The notes under the pieces: generated by a model | Told to the model about the DNA's origin: nothing | Database searches by the model: none | What the model saw: only the letters and a program-made list of their open reading frames with translations | Position numbers and translations under genes: made by a program | Assembly (NCBI RefSeq): GCF_021018805.1 | Contig: NC_086254.1 | Span: forward strand, 27,899,300-27,963,299 | Direction of reading: 5' to 3' | From: Prinia subflava | Lineage: Eukaryota > Chordata > Aves > Passeriformes > Cisticolidae | DNA: 64,000 nt | Shown here: one piece after another, positions 12,691-25,100 of the stretch | How the letters are laid out: each line of letters starts with the position of its first letter | Numbering within the stretch: the stretch's first letter is position 1

Positions 12691-15600
12691 CTGCGCCGCT
12701 TTAAAACTGTGCTCCGGTCTTTGATGTATTCGTGAAGGAGAGCCGTGCCAGCTCCGTGGAGGTGGGCGCAGTGTGTGATTCCAGAGGTTTCTTCAGCCTC
12801 TGTGGCCTTTTTGCACTGGTGGGACTCACAGGGAGCCTTCAGGACCATGAAGTCACCAGGCCACGTCACCCGCTGACTCTTCGTGTACTGAATTGCAAAG
12901 CCCTTTGCAGGTTGGCTCTGAATTTGCTGCTGCATCAGAGGAGCAAAGTCCTATTGTGTATTATTTCCACTTCTAGTGCACTTCTGCATTTTTGTTTAGC
13001 AAACTAAAGATTTCCTAACCAGGAAACTCCTATAGTGTCCATCTAGATTCTGCTTTGGGAGCAGATTGTTTGGGAATTAAGAATCTGATATTGGTCTGTA
13101 TGAAGCTGTCTCTTTCCACTTTGGAACCCTTGTAAAAAATATTTATGTTATTCAATGGAAACTTACTCAGAAAGGAAACCTTTTCTTCACTGCTTATGTC
13201 CATTTATATTAGATCAAAACAATGTCTATTTCTTTAAGAATGCTTCTTTCTTCAGTATTTAGTTATGAAACACAAACAGCACAGTAGATACATGTCCAGT
13301 ACCAGCTACCAGGCCTCAGCTTTCTGGTGATATTCAATGATAATCTGAACCCTTAAAACTTTGTGGGAAAAACATTAAAATAAACTAGGCATCTCTAAAG
13401 ACGTTACCTATTAGAAAGCTTAGAACATGACGTTTTTACTTTGTCCTTTATTTCCAAATGCTTTTGTGGAGGAGCACAAGGTGAAAAGCTGGTGCCTCCT
13501 CCTTTTCTTGGATGTCATGGTGTGGATGAAGCTCTGCCTTCCCCTCAGACAGACGTGGTGGTTTGGGCAGGGAACTTGGTGCATGTGGAATGGGGGTATG
13601 TTCAGACTGCAGCCATCAAAGCCTTTCAGTTTTTGTTTAAAAGAAGTTAGTTATGGCAGAACCAAAAGCAATTGCTTCCTCTGTCACCTTGGAGCTGGAG
13701 ATCTGAAATTCATGTACGAACACTGAAGGGGGGTGGATATTGGCTGCTGAAGGATGGATGGAACTTTCTGCTCTGCAGACAATTCCTGGCACGTGCAGAA
13801 TTGGGGTGGGAAGAGGCTTTCCTGTTCAGCTGCAGCACTGCTCATCTGCCATTGAGCCTGGAAGGCCTCTGCATTTAGACTGCCTTTGTTGGTTATTCTG
13901 ATTGAAAAAGGAGAAAAATGCTAAAGGGGGGTAGAAGTAAGAGAATTGAGCATCCAGCCAAAGAGAGGAGCCTTGGAAGCTGTCAGTAATGTACAGGAAA
14001 ATGCTGGGGAAATTCATTCCTGGGAAGAGGCATTGACGTGTCAAGATAAAGCAGCAATAATGGCAGAGAGGAGGGCCCAGAGGGTGCACTGTTGTCTGTC
14101 TGGCTGTTCCTGCTGAGTTATTTACTTAATTTCTGTACTGCAAAAGAAGATTTCTCCATTATCTCACCAGGGACAAATAGTGGAATTGAAAATGTGAACT
14201 GGGAGTCATGAAAATGTATTTATGGTTGTTATTTAGGACAAGCAAATGCATGTAGTGCTATCTCCCTGCCTGCTCACATGCACATGAGTAAGTTGAGGAA
14301 GATTAAATGTTATTGAAATGCTGTTGGAAAAGGTGTATCATTATATGAGGAGCCACTTGCCACTTTCATTCTCTTGTTCTGAAAGTTACACAATTTTTAT
14401 TAGATTATTGATAAAAATATCTGTGCTAGTTATACTTTATTGCAGGATGACAGGAATATTTTATTCACCACTGTGTGGAGTAACCTTTTGAGTCTAAAAC
14501 ACTTTTATCACTATTACCTGGTTTTGCCTAATACAAAGTAATTAAGGCTGAAAGGGTAGCACATTCTAAACATCAGTGAAAGTACTGCCCCTAAAATTCC
14601 ATAGAATTATGCATTTGTCAACAAGATATTTACAGAGGAAAAAGTGCTTTAGATAAAAGGAAGTGAGTTCTGCTGCAAACACACTGTGCTTTTAGTGTCA
14701 ACACGTAGGTACAACAGTGAGCTTTGTCCTCTCTGAGTCATGTTATCTTAGCTGGTGATGCACAGAACTATTTATTGGACTGCTCTGCTCTAGGGATTTC
14801 TAAGAAGTTGATGTCAGTCATACAAATGCAATATTTCCTTACCTGGAGCATTTTACCTTTTAAACACCTTTCTTTTATTTATTTAAGATACATCCTCCCT
14901 CCATCCCTTAGGGCTGTGGCAGTTGTGTGTAACAATAATTTACCTTCTAAAATTATTGTGAGATTGTTAATTTTATTGATGTTCTAAGGACTTCTAATTA
15001 TTTAGTCAAATAGCAGAGTGAACCAGTGTCAGAGAGTTGCATAAAGGCATTTTTGCCTCTCACACCAGTGTTTGGTGAAAATATCAACCTGCTGGTTTAT
15101 GCTTTGTATAAACTGGCCACTAAGCTTGACATTTAGTAGTTAGTGCTGTTTCTAGAAAGCTTGGTGACTTCTGTCTTTTATTACATCTTAGAAGTTTGTT
15201 TTCTGGAGTGGAAATGATAAGATGGAGAGGAAGTAAAAAGGGAGAACAAATGCTATTTATTTAGAGTTAATTTAAATATGATGCTATTAGTTGGTAATAG
15301 GAATTTATTTTTTATCTAAATTGTAGCTTTATGCTGAACCCTACACTAGAGTTCTTCAAATCATGAGTGCCTGATGTACTTTGAATTTTTCCAGGCTGTG
15401 TACTTTGTGTGAATCACACTTTTTGTCTTAATGTGAATTTTATCCATAGGTTGACACTGCTCCCTGCTGTTTTCTGCGTCATAAAAATTAGAGTGAAATG
15501 ATGTGGTCTGCCAGTGAGGCATGCCTGTTGAATTACAATTCTACTTTGTGTAAAAGGTCCCAATAATTGCCTTAATTTCTTAGAACTTGGTTGACGAACA

Positions 15601-16083
15601 AACTCTATTTCTGGAAAATTACAAATTCTTGTATCAACTAGCAAGGGCTTCTTTTAGCAATGTGTTCTGCAGTCTGAAGTGTAAGAGTTTCTGCTATTAT
15701 TGCAGAGGTCTGATGAGTTGTGTGCCTGTGATTCCATGAAATCATGGATATTGGGAAAACATCAGGAAGGGCAGTGCTGGGAGCAGCATCCACTGGAGTC
15801 TGTTTAGATACCACTTGTGGCATAGACCCACTTGTCAACCTTAATGACTGCATTACAGCTTTCCACTGATGGAGTTAAGATGAATAAACCCCCCAAAAGT
15901 ACAAAGTAAATGGAAAAATAAGGTTGTGGGGTTTGTGCTGGTTTGGTTTTTGTTTTTTCTCTGCAGCTGGTTGTGAGTCAGGTTTGATTCTTGTCATAGA
16001 GCTGTGCTTGTGAGGTGCTGAGTGTCCGACCAAAGTCAAATCCATGATCATGACTTAGTTTTTTTCTTTTTCTCCCTTTGCAG
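12691..16083 (+). other. ARFGAP1 intron 1, no other gene seen
   Basis: The interval runs from the putative exon 1 donor to the acceptor at 16081-16083 (CAG after a long T-rich tract). I see no repeats of note, no RNA gene and no protein-like exon. Confidence 0.5.
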
Positions 16084-16087
16084 AATC

Positions 16088-16147
16088 ATGGCAAGTCCAA
16101 GAACAAGGAAAGTCCTCAAGGAAGTCAGAGCACAAGATGAAAACAAT
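16088..16147 (+). CDS. ARFGAP1: ARFGAP1 coding exon 1
   Basis: Acceptor CAG ends at 16083, four untranslated bases precede ATG, and donor GTGAGA begins at 16148. It encodes residues 1-20, MASPRTRKVLKEVRAQDENN, and ends in phase 0. Confidence 0.95.
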
Positions 16148-19100
16148 GTGAGAAAATCATGATCTTTAGATCAGTTTTGTAGATTGAATTTGCTTTTTAC
16201 CTACTCCAAATATGCACTGGGGTCTGCTACAGCTGCTGTTGTCTTTGTGCTATGGCTCACTAATGCTAACATAGAAATTTGGATATCTCCTTTATGCATT
16301 ACAATTCACTGCTGCATATTTGGCACAACTATTTCAGAAGTTCTAGTAATGCTGGAACCCCGGGGGTCTTTTCAACAAGTGGTGTCTGGGGCACAACTTA
16401 AATTAAAGTGATCTACTTAAGTAGCTTGATTATACCTTAAATGTCATAGTCCATTAAAAGATCCAGTTTTATTTATATCAATACATTAAATCTTGAGTGG
16501 TGAATCCCATCATAAAACTGAAGTTGTTGCACTGTATGAGCAATTCTAAAAGCTACTTCTAAAGAAAAAAAATCTGTTTAGATCTGCTACCATTTACTGC
16601 CAAACTGTAGAGACTGAAAAAATGTTCCAAACTTTAAATAGTGCATTTTTATTTTGCCAAGGAAACCTCAGGAATTCAGTTTGGTTACTTCCTTTCAAGA
16701 CAATGAAAATGAAGTCAAAATGAATTCTTTGCATAGTAATTTCTATTTGCTTGTCTGTATTTCCTCACTGGTTTTTGGTAGTTGGTGCAGTAATGAATGA
16801 ATACCTGAAGGAAGTTTATGATGTGAGGGAAGCTGTTTCCAAGCACTAAGAACCCTTCTTTCTGAAATTATTTTCAGTGTGTGATATTCTGATGATTTGC
16901 CTTTTTGAGCTGTGAAAACTCCCATGGGCAGTGGTGGCAGCTTGCAGAGATAACTCTTTTTCTCTCCCAGGTCTGTTTTGAGTGTGGTGCATTTAACCCC
17001 CAGTGGGTGAGTGTGACCTATGGAATTTGGATCTGTCTGGAGTGCTCAGGAAAACACCGAGGCTTGGGAGTTCACCTCAGGTCAGCCTTGCCCACAGACC
17101 ATGGGCTGAGTTGCATTACCTTGTGGCTGTGAGCAGCACGTGTTGGTTTGGAATGTATAGAATGTCTCAAATCCCACCTTCCACTGGGAGCTTTGCTTCA
17201 TGCTCCTCTCCAAAGTGGGCTTTGCTCTCTGTGCTTTGTAACTAGCTGCGTATAAAACTACTCTAAACCCAGCTTTGTTCTGTTCAGGAGATTTCTTTTT
17301 TCTTTGGAATATAAATGATAGTTTTTGTTGTTTTCTGAGAACCCTACTCAGCTGAGATGGGGTTCTCACAGCGTGTGTGTAATAGGGCCAAAGCAGGGAA
17401 CAGTTACTCAAATGAGGGAGAGAAAGTCCAAGAGGGAAATCACCAAAGCAGGGAGGCCATTCAGAAGTACATTCTTTGCTTTTTGAGGGGTGGTTTGAAG
17501 CTCATTAGTGAGTAGAGGTTGCATAAGAAAGGAGTATTTGGAACTGTTCTGTATGTGGCTTGGAGGAAGAGATGAAATTTCTGAGATGAGGACGTAGAAT
17601 CAGAGAATTGCCAAGATTCAAAAAGACCTCTAAGATCATCGAGTCCAACTGTCAAAATACATGATAATAGACAGAAAAAGAAAATTGCAGAGTGAAGTAT
17701 GGGAAAAGTTTCTGTTACATAGTGGGCTAGATTAATTCCTGGACTTTGAAAGAAGCTGCTTTTTCAGTCACTTGCCTTCTGTTGACTGTCTCCTTTAAAT
17801 GCCAATAAGTGACATGATTTTGGCTTATTTCAGTGAGGATCTGCCCACCTTCTTATGATAACTTGTCTTTCTGTACTTGGAGACTTCTCTAGCATGTTTA
17901 TACTCTCAACTTTTGAGATAGGTTGTATTAAGCTTTTTTTGTCACTGTTGATACAGCAGGAAATTATAACAAGCTGTGATCTAATTTTTTACTTTATTTT
18001 AAACCTGCTTTCAGTTTTGTGCGTTCTGTAACCATGGACAAGTGGAAGGATATTGAGCTGGAGAAAATGAAGGCTGGAGGTAACAGCAAATTCCGACAGT
18101 TCTTGGAGTCTCAAGATGATTATGATCCATGCTGGACAATGCAAGAGAAATACAACAGCAAAGCTGCAGCTCTGTTTAGAGACCAGGTAAGCTCAGTTTT
18201 ACGTGTGTCCTCACCCCTATGATCTGAAAATATGGAAGTGTAAGCACTTGGTTTGGAAAGGAGGGAAAGTTGCAATTTTTTGGACCTCTGCAGTGGTTCC
18301 TGAAAAGGTATATGTGAGAGAGTGAAATCCTGGGAGAGATAATGTAAATCTGAATGAGTTAATGGCTCAAGTATTTGGCAGAAGAGAAAAGGAATGTTGT
18401 CCTGCCAGGGAGATAAGGTGGGGTTAGAAAAGAATGTCTTGGGCAGGCAGGAGCTTTTCTGGACTAACTTCCTTATTTTGGGTAACTCTCTCTAATTTAG
18501 CCCAAGGGTATCCCAAAGGTCTGGTACCTCAGAGTTGGCAGTCCAGAACTGCCCTCTTGGGACCCTAAAAGTCTTAGAGTGCTTCTTCCCAAGTCTTGTA
18601 AGAGTTTTCTATTGAAATTTTCATTTCCACTTTTAGCTGAGGTAGCTGTGATTTTGCTGCAGTTTGTTGCAACTGTTTAGTCATTGGAGCTGTCTCATCC
18701 TCAATTCACTGCAGTTCACTACTTCAGCTGTTCAGTTTTATCCAAGTGATTTTTGATAAATCTTTAGTGTATGTAGTAACATACAACAATAATGTAGTTC
18801 TGTTCCTCCATTATTGTGTGATTAGTGCTTACATCTCTTCATTAATCCAGTCTTTCCTCTTCAAACCAAACCTGCCTCTTTGAGGAAATTGTCTATTTTC
18901 TATTTCAGTTGCCTGAAATAAAACCTGTGTTCAATTCAACATCACAGCCCAAGAGTCAGAAAAAAAATGGTCTCTTGTAAAAAAAAGGTTAATTAATCCA
19001 GCAGCAAATTGGAAAAATGACTTGTCCTAATGTTACAGAAGCAGTTTATAATTTGTATGAAATCTCTGACTTGTCATTCTTGACTATTCTGCCACTTGTA

Positions 19101-22100
19101 GGTAGCTACAGTAGCTGAAGGCAAGGAGTGGTCCATTGAAACTTCCCCTGCCAGGAACTGGACCCCGCCTCAGCCGAAAATGTCCCTGTCCTCTGCTCAC
19201 CGGTACGTGCCCTGCTCACCTGATGTTGGTACAGATACAGCATCACACACAGGCACAGCACCAACACCTCATGGTTTCACATCTGCTGGGTTCACCCTGT
19301 TGGTGCTGGTGTCTGAACAAGCTGAAGTTATGCAGTAACAGGACTTTGGTTTTGTAACAATTCCCACCCCTTGCACCTGAGCCTTAAACCGTGGCAGAGA
19401 GAAGTGAGCGAGAGCAGGGGCCAAGCCGTGCTTGTGTTATCCTGATTTATAATGCACCTGAAATTACACATTTGTGTCACTCACAGGTAGTGTGTGACAT
19501 CCTCACCTTAACGATGATGCTGTGCCAGTTTGGGATTGGATGCCAGGGAAAAAGAAAAGTGACTTTTCCCTTCTGGTGCTAATTACCTGGGAGCATCAAA
19601 GCTGTGTACCACAGCAATTCTGTTGTTCTGCTTTTGCATGTGGTGTTTGGTACTCTGTGCACTAAAGATCCAACTTAACTGCAAAAGCAGTTGTAAATCA
19701 ATGGAACAAGAGCTTTGTGCCTTTTAGTGGTTGCATTAGAGTTCCATTCTTGATAGATGAAATAAATAATCAGTTTTTAACCTGAATTATGGTGATATAC
19801 ATCAAGCTGCACTGCTGAGCTAGTGGGTTATGCTTAACGTGGCTTTGATTCTTCACTGTTTTATTTCAGTTCTGCTGGACAATCTCAAACTGCAACTGCC
19901 TCTTCTGACAAGGCTTTTGAAGACTGGTTAAATGATGATGTCAGCTCCTACCAAAGGTAATGCAATATTTACTGACTTTCTGAGTGCCTCTCTCTAGCAC
20001 AACAAAACATTTGAAGCATTGAATAAAAAGTTTGTAATTCTAAATGTTATTGTGGTGGATTCCAAATCAGAGAATTCTGATTGTATGTTGTACCTTACAG
20101 TGATTTGAGTTAAACAGAGACATTTGTAAAGCTTCTTTCATTCCTTTTCTCATTTTCATGTATCACTTTATTACGATTTAATCAGCTTTCTGATGTCAGT
20201 GATCTGTTAAACCTGGAGAATCATTAAGACCACATTAGCTTGCACAGAGGAAATTCTATTGTGCTAGGATTCCTCAGTGGATCCTTGGTGTTTGTATGAA
20301 GTGAGTAGTTTTGTATTTTGGGTGCTGGGTGCTACAGGACTTTCTTCTCCAGGTGCAAAAACAATTGTCATTCTTCCATGCTTTTCAGTTCTTGTTTAAT
20401 CTTTGTAATGGCTGTGTGCTGATACAGGTACTCTTTATTCCTTTTGCTGTGGCAGTGGCCAAGAGAATCGCTATGTGGGGTTTGGGAACACAGTAAATCC
20501 TCCAAAAAAAGAGGATGACTTCCTGAACAATGCCATGTCCTCCTTGTACTCGGTAAGGAATTGCTTGGAGCTTTCTGAATTACTGTTTTCTTTTGGTTTA
20601 GCCTCTGTTATGGGAGAGTATGAATGGAGAGGAGAAACTGAAGACTGCAGGTGGATATGGAGAGGTGCAGAGTATTGGCTGTATTCTCAAAGAGTGAAGA
20701 AGATACTGGTGGACTTTAAAAGGCAAAATGGAGAAACTTGAGCCAAACTTAAGAATTATATCTAGTATCAGTTCATAGAAATAAGTGAGGATATAGCAAT
20801 GGATTAAAAAATAATAATCAACAGTGCTGAAGGAAAAAAATGTAATTACCTGTAGGGAATAACTCTAAGTCTGTTAACCATATTAGGGCTTTTCAGAGGA
20901 AAACAACTGAAATGTGTGTGTATGTGGGTGCCAGAAGCCCTGAGCAGTGGTGAAAACATTTGAAATACTTGTGACAGGGTGTGAAGAGATAACAGCATAT
21001 GGCTGAACAGTTGTCGTGATTCAAGTAGAGATGGTGAAAGATGCATTGTTGAAATAAAATGGGAATAAAGTCAGAGGCATTCAGGGCCATACTGGTGCTT
21101 TCATAGGCTGCAGTCACAGTGCTGAACAATATTTGGGGTTTGGAGTCATTTGGGAATACACAAAAATATCTTACCAAGGTTAGTGGCCAGCAGCCCTCGG
21201 TAGGACCTCACTGGCCTAAATACTCACATCAGGTTAAAAACTAAAAACTCACACTGTTTATTTAAAAAGAAATAAATAATTTCACTAAAACTTAACAGGG
21301 AAAGGTAATGCCTGAGCCTTTGAACAGGTTGATCACCATATTCCAGGTGATCCCACAGGCTGCTTGGTGTAGATCAGCTAAATATTTTCTAGGTATCTCA
21401 CCATTTTTATGCCAGAGATTAGAAAGCACACTTGCAGTGTATTGCAGGTGAGCTAAGACAGCTGAGCAGAGGCAACACTGTTCTGTTCCTGTGAGCCATT
21501 CTTTGAGTCCTGGCTGGAATGCCCTCGTGTGAGCACAGACACACATTGCAGTGTGCCCTGAAGTCCTGTGTTTCTGAGAAGCTGAGTTCCTTGCATGGGT
21601 GTTCATCCTGGTGAGAAAAACAATTTGCCTTCCACTGCGTGGGATGATTTTTCCCCACACTTGCAGCCATTTTTAGCAGAGTAACATCTGAAACACTCTG
21701 GCATCTTCAAATTCACACAAATACTGGAAGTGCATCACTATATTTCAGTTAAATGAGAGGCTCTAGTTTTTTTCTCAGTAGCAGGTAGTTCTTACGACTA
21801 CAGATCAAGCTGTATTAGAGCATTTTGACCTAAGCTAATCTGTTTTAATGAGAACTTGGTAATTTGCTATTATTATTCACATGTAGCTCACGATTTTCTT
21901 GCTTTCTTTAAAGGGATGGAGCAGTTTTACAACTGGAGCAAGCAAAATTGCCTCAGCTGCTAAAGAGGGTGTAAGTAAATAAAATGGGGCTTAGTTAGCA
22001 GTGGAATGCCAGAGGTGGTGGTATGGGTATTTTCTTTTCACTGTAAAATTCTGCCAAAGCTCCATTACCTTGGAGAGGATCATGCAGCATTTCTACATGC

Positions 22101-25100
22101 ATGTCTTTAAAAATCAAAGGGTTTATTCCAGGTAAACCTGCATGTATTTGCTTCTCTTCACAGGCTACCAGATTTGGATCTCAAGCAAGTCAAAAGGTGA
22201 TTATAGATTTAGCTCTTACTCAGCCTCATTGTCTTTAAGTGCCATGTGTTTGTCTGCACTAATTGATTTAGATTTGGTCATCAGCAGACCAGTGCTTTTT
22301 GCCTTCGTGGTGCACAGTAGTGTTCAGTTCTAGTTTTTAATTCCATGGGAATTGCAGTCAGCTGCAGTGGTCAGATTAAGCAAGAGACAAACAGGGATAC
22401 TCTGCTCTTTGTTCCTGTTGGATGTATTGGAGAGGCTACAGAGCTTGCAAACTTAACATACCCCTCATTTAGTTCTGTGAATCTGAAATGTGGTCTAGCT
22501 TGAAATAGATTTCTTGATAAAATACAATGCAAACCATCTTCCCATGGCTAAAGCCTAATAAGATGTTAGAAATATGAACTGCTCAGTATTATTAATAAAT
22601 CAACTTCCTTGTGTGTGTTTTAAAAAGTAGCAAAGACAAATGGATTTCATTTCTCAAACTGGGGTTAAAATAGAGACAGTCAGACCTGACTACACAGAGC
22701 TCTGACGTAAGCAAGATGGAAAAGTTTTAAATTCAAACGTAAAAATGTATAAAAGGATGGGATTCTTAATTTGCCTAGTTCTGAGTGAGATGCTAGTATT
22801 TACAGATGGTTCAGGAATTTTAATTGAACTATAACTCTTGTGTATGTGCAGCATTAGCCTGGTTTGCTTTCTGATAGGCATAGAAAGTATTGCTCACAGC
22901 CAATGTGCAGGTGCTGGTGTTCAGACAGGTCTATGCACTGGGATATTAATCCTTCAAATGGCCAAACTTGGACATGTTTGCAACAAAAATGTCTTGTTAA
23001 AGCACCCAAACTTCCTACCTCGAAGCTTTTGAAGTATTTACTGCTTGGCTTAAGGAAAACTAAGTTTTCTACAGGTGTTCCTCTTCACTCCCTCTGGCAG
23101 TTTTCCTTTTAGAAGCTGCTTTTTCTTTAGTATTATTAATAAATATAGGATTAAGTTTAAAAGCTCATCACATCTACTGACAAGGACCACAGCAACGTGG
23201 TGCTCTAGAGTCCAAGCTGTGTTACTGAAGGTTAAATTTTGTTCCAGAAACTTCTGACCCTTTACAGAACAGATGTAACACATTTTATATTCACTACATT
23301 GGTTAAAAGTGTATTTGGGGCCCAGTTACCAAACACATTTTACTGTTTCTCTTGTCAGGAGATGTTAAAAGCTGGAAAAGGTTCATGCTACTTAACTTGC
23401 CTGAAAAAATGCTGCCAAATTTTTGCTAAAAACTGCTTCTACCTTCCTTGCTCTTTTCTCTTTTGCTCTCTGGGTAAAGTTTTGGGGCTACAAGCAGCAG
23501 CCAGAGCCGGTAACACCCTCACATCTGTTCTTGTGCATGGACTCCTTGTCTGTTCGTGCTGAATATGTGCATTTGCTCTTGAGCTGTCTTTTCTTTTTCT
23601 GCCTTACGTCAAACCTGTTTAGAATAATGTTGTGTGTTTTGTATGGTAACATTTCTTCAAACCTACTTAAAATTTGTCAAGTTGGATAGAGATACCAAGC
23701 TGTGCACTGTCTGAAAATTGACTGTGCTGCTGTCCACACTCTGATGATTTCAGGATTTCTGTTTGCATGTCTGCCCCAGGAATGTGCCAAGAGCTGGGTG
23801 TTGCTGGAAGGCAGACATTGAATCAAGTGTTTGTAATGGTGGCTAGAGTGCTGTCCTAAATTCAGCAATAGGAAGGAAAGATGAAGTGATTTAGATGGAA
23901 ATACAGTTGTATCCAAATCTTTCCATTCCACATTTACAAAATTATGTAGTTGAGTAAGAGGAATCAGGTTCTAATTCATCCTAATTCTAGCAGTGGCTCC
24001 ACTTACATACCTGAACTGTTAGTCTGCATGTGTTACACTCTTGATTATAAAACATGAACTGTTTGCTGGGTTCAGTAAATTTCAGAGGGTTTTTCAAAGG
24101 TGAGAACACCCCTTTCTTGCTTTTCTTAAACACTTTTTAGCCTCACTTCCAAAGGTAGAAAGCCCTTTGTGATTTGCATTCATGTTTCTCACTGGGTGGA
24201 AGTGGGATTTCCTTTTGCCTTTGCTTCTCAAAGAATTTTTGTCCTGTAAGGAGTAGAAGTACTGGAGATAATGGCTGGGAAAAGGGGAGATCCTGGGAAT
24301 GCTGTGGCTAAGGGAAAGGCTTCTTAAACACCTGGGAGTCAGAGGAGGAAAGATGTTTAAGGAGCTCCATTCCCAGGAGGAACATGAGTGAAGGCACACC
24401 CTGACCAGTGATAGTAATCAAATATGAACCCTTAGGAAATAAAACTTAATTGCCTGGCATATTGGCCCTTTGGATTAACCAGGATAAATCTTGAAGCACA
24501 CAGTAGGATATGGTAATTCTGAAGAAAGTTTAAATCTATCAAAGGCTTATTATAGTAGTAGGGCAAGGAATGATTTGAGACAATTCTAAACCTGCTGTCC
24601 TTGTCAGCATTGCCTTAGGAAGGTAATTTTGTGATTTAGATTGTGGGCTTACATTTTTGTAAACTGCCTCTGAAGTGCAACATCCCTGTGCATCTTGTTC
24701 TGGATTGCAACAGATTTCTGAAGTTCATTGTTTTTTCTTCCTGCAAACCTGGAGCTTTAAAGAAAATAACAAAAAATTCTGTCACAGCTTTGGCTCTTGT
24801 GTATTGCTCAGAAACACTTGGGCTCTTACTAGCAGATGATAATTGGAGCACTACAGGACAAAGAAATAGGGGGAGATCAGCCAAAAGGATCTAATTCTAT
24901 GAGTAATTTAATTAATATGGAAAAATAAGGGGGGGATGAGGACAGTTCTTCCAGCTGCAGGCATTAGCAGGGAGCCCATCCTTGAAACTGTTGCTTGGTT
25001 GCACCATTGCTTCTGCTTCCAGGGCAAGGTCAGATTTTGCTTGGGCTCTGGGCATCTATTGCCATGTGTATCTGATTTTAATTTATTGTCTTTTAATGTC

